Under the pieces are notes generated by a model. That model was not told the origin of the DNA and searched no databases. It worked only from the letters and a program-made list of their open reading frames with translations. A DNA stretch of 14,415 bases from Deltaproteobacteria bacterium (GTDB lineage: Bacteria > Desulfobacterota > Desulfarculia > Adiutricales > Adiutricaceae): the NCBI GenBank assembly GCA_031257955.1, contig JAIRNQ010000283.1, forward strand, positions 1 to 14,415, read 5' to 3'. Positions 1-6,251 of the stretch are shown in pieces (the stretch's first letter is position 1; each line of letters starts with the position of its first letter). The translations under genes were made by a program, and so were the position numbers.

Positions 1-674
1 AAGGCGAGGAAGAGAAGGAGACGCTGGTCGGCATGGGCCTTGGCCCCAAGCTGGATCTTTTGGAGACCCTGCCCGGCGTTTCGAGGGTGGCCGCCATGAC
101 GTTGTTGGCCGAGTTGGGCTGCGACGTCTCGTACTTCAGATCGGGAAAAGCCTTGTGTTCCTGGGTCTGGTTGACGCCGGGCAACAATAAGTCTGCCGGC
201 AAACGGAGAAGCGCCAGGATCCTTAGGGGAAACGCCCATCTAAAAACAATCCTTAGCGAAACCGCCCAGTCGGCGGTGAGAACGGACTGCTACTATAAGG
301 AAAGGTTCACCGCGCTCAAGGCGAGAAGGGGCAAGGCCATCGTCGCCATCGCCTATAAAATCTTGAAGATCGTTTACGTCATGCTCACGAAAGGCGAGCC
401 GTACGTGGACAAAGCCGTTGACTACGAGACGCTGATCGTCAAGAGGAATACGCCGAGGTGGCTCAGGCGCATCGCCATACTCAAGGAAACGATGAGGGGT
501 TTGCCCGCCAGCGTGAAAGCCCGCTTGGTCAAGCTCGCCGCGGGCGAGGCCGTCCGGGCCTCGGGACCCGGGGCCGGCTTGGCCCTAACCCTTAACCGCC
601 GCGGCTGGGAGACCAATACCAAATGGCACATACCTTGGCCTGCCGAAAGTCGAATCGCGCGGCGGACGGCGTGA
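1..674 (+). mobile_element. IS110/IS1111-family insertion sequence, 3' part
   Basis: The window opens inside an insertion sequence whose only visible gene is the transposase described separately. The left end lies outside the window. The right end cannot be fixed: this family usually lacks clear terminal inverted repeats and target duplications, and none are visible. Structured non-coding sequence continues to about 900 and may belong to the element. Confidence 0.75.
3..674 (+). CDS. IS110/IS1111-family transposase, C-terminal part (5' end off the window)
   Basis: The frame is open from base 3, so the gene starts upstream and the first in-frame ATG (33) is not the true start. The visible 223 codons cover the C-terminal Transposase_20-type domain. 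They start with a helix-hairpin-helix-like segment (LPGVSRVAAMTLLAE) and continue through the block WLTPGNNKSAGKRRS...ILRGNAHLKTIL. The serine at bases 192-194 sits where the family's catalytic serine is expected. The later YVDKAVDYETLIVKRNTPRWL stretch is typical of the C-terminus. The N-terminal DEDD (RuvC-like) domain would lie off the window. Members are usually 340-430 aa, so about half is present. Known members recombine DNA under the guidance of a bridge RNA encoded in the element's non-coding end. No frameshift is seen, so it may be intact. The last 50 or so residues match no family motif I recognise. Confidence 0.85.
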   Translation, partial: GEEEKETLVGMGLGPKLDLLETLPGVSRVAAMTLLAELGCDVSYFRSGKALCSWVWLTPGNNKSAGKRRSARILRGNAHLKTILSETAQSAVRTDCYYKERFTALKARRGKAIVAIAYKILKIVYVMLTKGEPYVDKAVDYETLIVKRNTPRWLRRIAILKETMRGLPASVKARLVKLAAGEAVRASGPGAGLALTLNRRGWETNTKWHIPWPAESRIARRTA

Positions 675-920
675 CGCCCAAAAGCAGTCGGCGTCCATGC
701 ACGTAACGATCATTATTTTTTTCCTCCATCGCGTAAGCAAAAGCCCGTCATGGCGTAATTTAGGGCGGCGTTGGATAAGTCCGCGTGGCCATAGGCATAT
801 TGGGCACCTTATCGCGGCGAGTTTAGCCGTCGCGGTCCCCATGGCGGTGGGGGTTTCACACAAAAAAACTCCGGCGCGACCATAAAAACCCTTAACGAAA
901 GGCTCACTTTCTTTCGCGCC
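675..920. other. Structured non-coding tail after the transposase
   Basis: There is no convincing gene here. Two hairpins follow each other. The first has arms 811-819 and 828-836 (9 pairs including two G-T wobbles, 8-base loop). The second has arms 837-841 and 848-852 (CCCCA/TGGGG, 6-base loop). A short GGCG-TGA-CGCC hairpin spans the transposase stop (668-678). T-rich (714-722) and A-rich (863-869) tracts flank the larger hairpins. In IS1111-type elements the bridge RNA is encoded downstream of the transposase, so this is where one would be sought. That is inference from position and structure only. Confidence 0.4.
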
Positions 921-924
921 ATGC

Positions 925-1037
925 GACCTTACGACCTCACGTTTCTTACGAGCCTTACTACCCTACTACCTCACGAACCTTACGAGACTTTTTGCCTTAC
1001 GACCTTCCGAACCTTCCGAACCTTCCAAACCTTTCGG
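925..1037. repeat. Degenerate 8-9 bp tandem repeat (ACCTTACGA-like)
   Basis: About a dozen degenerate copies of an 8-9 base word (ACCTTACGA, ACCTCACG, ACCTTCCGA and the like) run in succession. They end in three near-perfect 9-mers, ACCTTCCGA, ACCTTCCGA and ACCTTCCAA. No stable reading frame or start signal is linked to it. It leads directly into the larger nested repeat at 1046. Confidence 0.6.
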
Positions 1038-1045
1038 GCAAAGGG

Positions 1046-1866
1046 CACAACTCCAGCCATCGGGTTCGGCACTGGACAATGGCCGGACTCAACAACTCAA
1101 ACCGTATCGTTCCCAAGCTTGCCTTCTTGCCGAAGGGGTCACCGCTGGCCTTCCGGCTGGGCATAACCAAGCCGGCCAAGAACCAACCCTGCGGTTCCCG
1201 GCGAGTCAGCCCCCAAGGCTGGAATCTCCATGTCGAAGGACACAACTCTAGCCTTTGGGTTCAGCACTGGACAATGACCGGACTCAACGTACCAAGGCGT
1301 ATCAATCCCCAAGCGAGACCACCCAGGCGACGCCGATGCCCACTGGCTTTCCGGCTGTGCTTACGCCGAGCGGGCCAAGAACCGGCCTCGGCTGTTCCAA
1401 GCGAACCAACCCCCAAGAGGGAAGCGCCAAAGCAAAAGGCACAACTTTGACTTTTGGGTTCGGCACTAGACAGTGTCCGGACTCAACGTACCAAGGCGTA
1501 TCTATCACCAAGCGTTCTCTCGAAGGCGACGCCAATGTCCCTGGCTTTCCGGCTGGGTTTACGCCAAGCGGGCCAAGAACCGGCCCCAATCGAGACCATA
1601 CCAGGCGACGCCAATGTCCCTGGCTTTCCGGCTGGGCTTTCGCCAAGCAGGCCAAGAACCGGCCCCAAGCGAGACCACCCCAGGCGACGTCAATGTCCCT
1701 GGCTTTCCGGCTGGGCTTTCGCCAAGCGGGCCAAGAACTGTCCTCGGCTGTTCCAAGCGAGCCAGCCCCCAAGAGGGAAGCTCCAAGGCGAAGGACACAA
1801 CTTTTGCTTTTGAGTTCGACATTAGACAGTGTCCGGACTCAACGTACCAAGGCGTATCTATTACTT
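1046..1866. repeat. Nested tandem repeat: about 197-bp unit with an inner 79-bp unit expanded
   Basis: A long unit opening with CACAACT begins at 1046, 1241, 1440 and 1796, giving spacings of 195, 199 and 356; the last copy is partial. The third copy is longer because an inner segment starting GGCGACG is tandemly triplicated (1525, 1604, 1683; exactly 79 bp apart), while copy 2 has it once (1326). The length difference between copies 2 and 3 (157 bp) fits two extra 79-bp units. Inner units hold a GGGCC/GGCCC hairpin (loop of about 7 bases) and the word TCCGGCTGGG. Several frames are open on both strands, but 79 is not a multiple of 3, so each inner copy is read in a different frame and no frame keeps a repeated peptide. 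I therefore read it as non-coding satellite-like DNA. Confidence 0.85.
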
Positions 1867-2319
1867 GAATACCCTTATGGGCGTGGGTTCATCCCCAATG
1901 GGCGGGCGGAACCTCGGCCTGGCTAGGAACTTCTCGAAGTGGAAAGCGCCTTATATTTTCTGATACTATCGCCGTTTCGGCAGTTTATCTCACGCCATGC
2001 GGCCCTCCCCTTCCAAACCCAACCTTGGCCGGAAACGGGCTTGGAGAATTGGGGTTATCGTTTTTCATCGAACCACCCTCATTTGATTATCGATTGTTAC
2101 TGATTACGACTCATCCGTTTCTATCACACCTCCATTGTATCCCGCAGAGCTTAGCGAATAACGGATCATAAAATGCTAAGCCAAAATAGCTTTCCTGGTT
2201 GTCATTTATTATGGGCCAAAGCCCAGAATCGCTTTCGGTAAAGACAATCCCGAGCCAAGGCCTTCCTTATATAGCCTGCCTGCCGGAACGCGGGTGCCAA
2301 CAGCCAATCGCTTACTCAA
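1867..2319. other. Spacer without a convincing gene
   Basis: No gene is supported. An inverted repeat, GCTTAGC at 2149-2155 and GCTAAGC at 2175-2181, is separated by 19 bases. A compact hairpin, TGGGC-CAAA-GCCCA, lies at 2212-2225. On the minus strand this hairpin sits about 100 bases past the stop of the large repeat protein and is followed by TAATAAAT. It could help end that transcript, but it lacks a proper T-tract. Confidence 0.4.
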
Positions 2320-5271
2320 TCAAGGCGAAGGCCCCAAGCACCAGTCTAGCCGACCCCTGCCTCGGCCGAGCCATAGTTGCGACATTATCGAGCCACGCTC
2401 GTATTTCTCCGAACCTCTAGCCGACACCCGGCGTGCCCAAGGCACTTTTGGGCCGGCCCTGATAAGCCCAGCGAAGCGTGGCATCCGCTGGGCAAGCATC
2501 ACGGGACTAAGCTGGAACAACGTTACCGGATGTGCCCAAAAGACACGGTAAACGTTATTTTCCGATTTACCCAGCGATAACTGTCTGTCAATAATCTTCA
2601 TCAATCCGCCAACGTTACTATCGCCGCTTAGGCGCTCCGGTAACCATCGAAGCCGGACCTTGGCCTTGGAGCTTACCTTTACCCGGTCGGTCCCATTTGA
2701 GGCCCATTGGACGGCCATATGGTCGGACCCATGTAAGGCCATATGGGTGCCCCCTTGGGTGACCCTATGTGAGGGTAAGCCCGGTAAAACCTCAGCTTGG
2801 CCAAACGCGCCAAGTTTGCCCGTAATTTGTGACCCAACCGTCGTCCCTCCCATGAGATCCCAGTCCAGATAAACTCCATCCAAATCCTTCCTGCCCCATA
2901 AAACGGCCTCAGACGCGTTCTCCCGGATTATTTCCCCAGCCCGCACTATTTCCTTGGAAACGGACTGGGATGCCCCAGAGGGGCCATTAGACCCGTTTAT
3001 GGGCATTCTGGTGAGAGGGATGGATCCGTTCTCGACGTCGGCGGTGGGCTCAGTTAAATCGACATTGTCCGGCCAGGGACACGGACCGATTCCGGCCAAA
3101 GGACCCATCTCCTCACGGGCCCCAAGATCCGCGCCGCCCAGAGGGTCAATCGACTGGCCTGTTTCATTCAGACAAGCCGTTCTTTCCTTTCCGCCCCATA
3201 AAACGGCCTCAGACGCGTTTTCCCGGATTATTTCGCCAGCCCGCACTATTTCCTTGGAAAGGAACTGGGATGCCCCAGAGGGGCCATTAGACCCGTTTAT
3301 GGGCATTCTGGTGAGAGGGGTGGATCCGTTCTCGACGTCGGCGGTGGGTTTACCCGAATCGTAGGCGGCGAACTCACCCGGATCGTCGGTGGCGAGCTCA
3401 CCCGGATCGTTGGCGGCGAGCTTACCAGAATCGTCGGTGATGAGCTCACCCGGATCGTAGGCGGCGAGCTTACCCAGATCGTTGGGTCGCGGCCCTTCCC
3501 CGCTTGGCGTAGGCCAAGCCGCCAATGGCCGTTCCCAGCCCAAGGCCGCGTTTTTGGGCGCCGAGCCGTCATCGACTTCCGGCAGACTACCGTCCGCCGG
3601 GACCAGCCCATCCAAAGCCTCTTCCCAAACTCTCCCTCCCACTTTCGGTTTGGGCCAGAACGGCGAGACTGTACCCAGGTGCCAGTAGCCGCTTTCCGAC
3701 TCAGGGCCAACTCCGGCCTCCGGAGAATTCTCCGCCGCAAAGCCAATAGTTTCGGCGCGGGCGTCAGATCCGGTCGCGCCTTCTCCCGGCCCAGGCAAAT
3801 CCGGAGAGGTTGGCGCCAAGTCCCAATAACCGTTTGGGTTAGCCAATTCTTGGCTGGCCATCGATTGGTAGGCCCTGATGAGAGCGTGTTCTTCCAAGGC
3901 CATGTCCGCTACGGTCGAGCCCTCCGGCCGTTCAAGCCGGGCTTGTGGTGAAGGCGGTGAAGAATGGTGCCGACCCCAAAGGATGGTCCTTGAAGCCGGG
4001 TCAGGGCTGGCCTCGGGCGAACTCCCGGCGGCTAAGCTCTCGGTGGAGGGGGTGGGCGCTTCCAAGGCCACGTCAGCGGCGGACTCTCTTTCTCGGAATT
4101 TCTCTTCGGCCAGAAATACTTGGGCTATGTCCTGAACGGTTGAATTAGAAGCTTGGCTGGGGCTATCTTCCGGCGGACCTTCGGCCGGGAGGGGGAAATC
4201 AAGCTGGGAATCGGGTGAAAGGGTCAAACCTTCGGCCAAGTCGGGAAAGGCAAGCGGCGGGGCCGGTTGGGCGTCGGCCAAGGGTTTCCCGCTGCCGGCC
4301 TTGGATTGGCAAGCTGGCTCAGAGGCTACGCCGTAAGCCATGGCGACCGCGGGGTCGATGGCTTCGGGACGGCTGGGCAAGGTTATGGAAAGGGAGGGGT
4401 TGGGGCCCAAGTTTGAAAGGGATAGCACGTAAGTGGCTGCCGGCGTCTGGGCTTGGCCGGGTAGGGCTGGAGGCAATGGTCCGGCCGACAAGGCGACGGC
4501 CGGCAAGGCGCCGGTGGGCAAAGTAATGGCCAGAGAAGGGCTGGCGGGATCGGCGGCGGCGATGGTTATGGAAAAGCCGTTAAGGCTGGCCTCTGGGCCG
4601 ATGGGTGCGGGGGTGGCCCGCGGGGAGGCTTTCTCCCGGTTGGTGGAGGCGGACACGGCGACGAGGGAATCGCCATGGGCGGGGCTCGAAGAGGCAGGAG
4701 CGCCATGGGCGAGGCTCGAAGAGGCCGGATCGTCAGCGGGGAAGCACGATAAGCTCGGGTCGGCATTGGGCTGGGAACAAACTAGCGATAGTTCGTCTCG
4801 GGCGTAAGCGAAAGCCCCTTCGTCCGGGCCAGTATCCGGAACGAAAGCCCCTTCGCCCGAGCCAGTATCCGGAGCGAAAGCCCCTTCGTCCGGGCCAGAA
4901 TCCGGAACGAAAGCCCCTTCGCCCGAGCCAGTGTCCCGTTGGCCAACGGGGGCACGGTCGAGACCGGCATTGTTGTCATAATCGGCGTCGGACGGGAGCG
5001 AATCGGTGGGGTCTCCCTGGGTTACGGCCGGCCCGGGCCCCGGGTCGTCCAAAGAAACGGCCTGGGCCGTCGCCGGCGGCGGCGCGAGGTTGTCACAGGT
5101 GGTGGTTTGGTTAACCGGGGTTAAGTCTTCGGCGCGCCAGGGTGAGAGGCCTCTTTCTAGCATGGAAGCGATTTCTTCATGGGCGCGGTAGCGGTCGTAA
5201 CGGGTTTTACCCATCGCTCCAACGGCCACGCCAACGATAATCAAGATTAGAATTTTAAGGATTTTTCTCAT
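2320..5271 (-). CDS. Large repeat-rich membrane-anchored or secreted protein, unknown function
   Basis: I do not recognise this 983-residue protein. The start is well supported: ATG at 5271 follows a GGGAGGT Shine-Dalgarno, and a good promoter lies about 130 bp upstream. Residues 1-4 are basic and 5-20 are strongly hydrophobic. This could be a membrane anchor, or a signal peptide cut after AMG (residue 21). The rest is soluble-looking and low in complexity, rich in Pro, Ser, Ala, Gly, Asp and Glu with few Cys, so it is probably outside the cytoplasm. Internal repeats, all in frame, are: four 11-residue units (about 113-156; G[SP][GD]EGAF core), two 10-residue units (about 183-203; SSSLAHG-like), six 8-residue units (about 595-641; D[PS]GE[LF]A-like), and two 52-residue copies 100 residues apart (about 642-693 and 742-793; contain ENGS, EIVRAGEIIRENASEAVLWG). 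The last 190 residues lack repeats and are richer in Arg and Trp. It could be a surface, stalk or adhesin-like protein, but no catalytic motif is visible. It appears to be a single-gene unit. Confidence 0.7.
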   Translation of the reverse strand: MRKILKILILIIVGVAVGAMGKTRYDRYRAHEEIASMLERGLSPWRAEDLTPVNQTTTCDNLAPPPATAQAVSLDDPGPGPAVTQGDPTDSLPSDADYDNNAGLDRAPVGQRDTGSGEGAFVPDSGPDEGAFAPDTGSGEGAFVPDTGPDEGAFAYARDELSLVCSQPNADPSLSCFPADDPASSSLAHGAPASSSPAHGDSLVAVSASTNREKASPRATPAPIGPEASLNGFSITIAAADPASPSLAITLPTGALPAVALSAGPLPPALPGQAQTPAATYVLSLSNLGPNPSLSITLPSRPEAIDPAVAMAYGVASEPACQSKAGSGKPLADAQPAPPLAFPDLAEGLTLSPDSQLDFPLPAEGPPEDSPSQASNSTVQDIAQVFLAEEKFRERESAADVALEAPTPSTESLAAGSSPEASPDPASRTILWGRHHSSPPSPQARLERPEGSTVADMALEEHALIRAYQSMASQELANPNGYWDLAPTSPDLPGPGEGATGSDARAETIGFAAENSPEAGVGPESESGYWHLGTVSPFWPKPKVGGRVWEEALDGLVPADGSLPEVDDGSAPKNAALGWERPLAAWPTPSGEGPRPNDLGKLAAYDPGELITDDSGKLAANDPGELATDDPGEFAAYDSGKPTADVENGSTPLTRMPINGSNGPSGASQFLSKEIVRAGEIIRENASEAVLWGGKERTACLNETGQSIDPLGGADLGAREEMGPLAGIGPCPWPDNVDLTEPTADVENGSIPLTRMPINGSNGPSGASQSVSKEIVRAGEIIRENASEAVLWGRKDLDGVYLDWDLMGGTTVGSQITGKLGAFGQAEVLPGLPSHRVTQGGTHMALHGSDHMAVQWASNGTDRVKVSSKAKVRLRWLPERLSGDSNVGGLMKIIDRQLSLGKSENNVYRVFWAHPVTLFQLSPVMLAQRMPRFAGLIRAGPKVPWARRVSARGSEKYERGSIMSQLWLGRGRGRLDWCLGPSP
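2893..3049 (-). repeat. 157-bp internal repeat, copy B (C-terminal copy)
   Basis: This is the second copy of the segment at 3193-3349, offset by exactly 300 bp with few differences. It encodes about 52 residues of the large protein, including ENGS, PINGSNGPSGAS and RENASEAVLWG. Confidence 0.9.
3193..3349 (-). repeat. 157-bp internal repeat, copy A (N-terminal copy)
   Basis: Near-identical to 2893-3049. The two copies are separated by 143 bp of unique coding sequence, so the period is 300 bp or 100 codons. The high DNA identity points to a recent duplication or to gene conversion. Confidence 0.9.
3350..3482 (-). repeat. 24-bp tandem repeat coding for 8-residue units
   Basis: The word [GA]ATCG recurs at 3357, 3381, 3405, 3429, 3453 and 3477, exactly 24 bp apart. 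On the minus strand the units read like DPGELATD, DDSGKLAA and NDPGELAT: acidic, with a fixed Gly. The array abuts the 157-bp repeat copy A. Confidence 0.9.
4671..4730 (-). repeat. 30-bp direct repeat coding for 10-residue units
   Basis: CGCCATGGGC recurs at 4671 and 4701, followed by nearly the same sequence each time. On the minus strand it encodes two Ser-rich units (PASSSLAHG and PASSSPAHG). Confidence 0.8.
4809..4938 (-). repeat. 33-bp tandem repeat coding for 11-residue units
   Basis: CGAAAGCCCC recurs at 4809, 4842, 4875 and 4908, exactly 33 bp apart. The encoded units alternate between a GSGEGAFVP form and a GPDEGAFAP form, giving a 66-bp higher-order repeat. This suggests that pairs, not single units, were the last thing duplicated. 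Confidence 0.9.
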
Positions 5272-5407
5272 GTCTTACCTCCCTTGATGCCAAAACCGAG
5301 TCGATCGGCCAGGACAAAACCTATAAGTTAAGGAATATCAACGGCTTTTTGTGTCTTGTCACTATTTTCGCGACAACCATTCGTATCGCCCCCAAATTGG
5401 GGTTGGA

Positions 5408-5436
5408 AATTTAATACCAAAAGCCACAAATGTCAA
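5408..5436 (-). promoter_or_regulatory. Candidate sigma70-type promoter of the large repeat protein gene
   Basis: On the minus strand a perfect -35 TTGACA (5436-5431) and a -10 TAAATT (5413-5408, 4 of 6) are separated by 17 bp. Transcription would begin near 5401, about 130 bases before the ATG at 5271. A palindrome, CCCC-AAATT-GGGG (5390-5402), sits over the predicted start and could be an operator or a 5' hairpin. Confidence 0.55.
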
Positions 5437-5730
5437 GGGGGTAAAGAAACTTTTTTTTATTCCTGGCTTTATTATCTTTTTTTGTCCATATAACTAGCAG
5501 CAAATTAATATTCAATCACCTATAAGATTGTAGCTTAAAATTTTATTTTTTTGATCGAAGATTTTCTTAGTTTATCCGGTACATATAAAGTATTAAAAGG
5601 CATAATTAAGTTTAGAAACGGATCAAAATTTTATTACCCTTTGAGGCCTAAATAAAATTTGCGGCGATTTGTAAACAAATGGCCTTTTGGTTCCAACCGG
5701 TGAGCCAAATTTTACCAACCGATTTTAAGG
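5437..5730. other. AT-rich spacer, no gene
   Basis: This is strongly AT-rich DNA with long A and T runs, in contrast to the GC-rich genes on both sides. It holds a small perfect inverted repeat, ATTTGT-AA-ACAAAT, at 5667-5680. No start signal or open frame of note was seen. Confidence 0.5.
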
Positions 5731-6056
5731 AGCCGGCGGGTGGTCGTGGGCAGGGTCGGTGGAAGTTAAATAAGGGTAATTACTTAAAAAATTGATGCGG
5801 GGCGGTCGGCGGGTGGCTGGGGGCCGGCTACCGGCGGGGTAACTGGGGGGGATTATTGCGATAATTTTTTTGGGAGGGCGACCGGCGGGTGGCTGGGGTC
5901 AGGCGTGCGTGGGGTAACTGGAGGTAATTATTGCGATAATTTTTTTAGGGAGGGCGGCGGACGGGTGGCTGGGGGCAGGAGGGAGTTCGACGGGAGATAA
6001 ACATGGGGAATTAATAGAATAAATTGTGGGGGCGGCCGGCGGGTGGCTGGGGGCAG
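5731..6056. repeat. About five tandem copies of a 76-bp GC-rich repeat with hairpin and T-run
   Basis: The core GGCGGGTGG(C/T) recurs with GGGTGG at 5738, 5811, 5887, 5963 and 6041, spacings of 73 to 78 bp. Copies two and three also share a TAACTGG word and an ATTAT-TGCG-ATAAT hairpin (5852-5865 and 5927-5940) that runs straight into seven Ts, like a weak intrinsic terminator. Copies one and four have AT-rich, diverged versions of that part. The period is not a multiple of 3 and no frame carries a repeated peptide, so it appears non-coding. Confidence 0.8.
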
Positions 6057-6128
6057 ACTTGGGAGGGATAACGGTTTGGGTGGGGGAAGGGGCATACCAT
6101 CCCCCACCTAGGTATTGTGGTCGGGCGG

Positions 6129-6163
6129 TTGACATTGGGCGAAGTTCGATCTACCCTATAGGG
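6129..6163 (+). promoter_or_regulatory. Candidate promoter and palindromic operator upstream of the P-type ATPase
   Basis: A perfect -35 TTGACA (6129-6134) lies 17 bp before TACCCT (6152-6157), a weak -10. A perfect 10-base palindrome, CCCTATAGGG (6154-6163), overlaps the -10 and could bind a regulator. No metal-regulator gene (ArsR, MerR, CopY or CsoR type) lies nearby, so the cognate regulator is unknown. Confidence 0.35.
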
Positions 6164-6251
6164 GTATTAGGTATAGGCGTGACCTTGTCGGGTAGGTCGA
6201 ACGTCAAATCTTGGACCGCGGCGGTTGGTTCCGCGACTTAGGGGTATAGCC

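Noticed and set aside
1046..1866. Possible CRISPR array
   Set aside because: The units are tandem without unique spacers of constant length, and no cas gene is present.
1255..1926. 223-codon plus-strand frame in the nested repeat (and overlapping frames on both strands)
   Set aside because: The inner repeat period of 79 bp shifts frame with each copy, several frames are open at once, and no RBS is seen. It is a composition artefact.
4605..5114. 169-codon plus-strand frame with its own repeats inside the large minus-strand ORF
   Set aside because: Its repeats are the shadow of the 33-bp units. The minus strand has the promoter, RBS and signal-like N-terminus.
5731..6056. Possible replication origin iterons
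   Set aside because: No dnaA/rep gene or clear DnaA boxes are seen nearby; the repeat alone is not enough.
6225..6251. Upstream TTG start for the ATPase
   Set aside because: It adds only nine residues and lacks an RBS, while ATG 6252 has AGGGG at the right distance.
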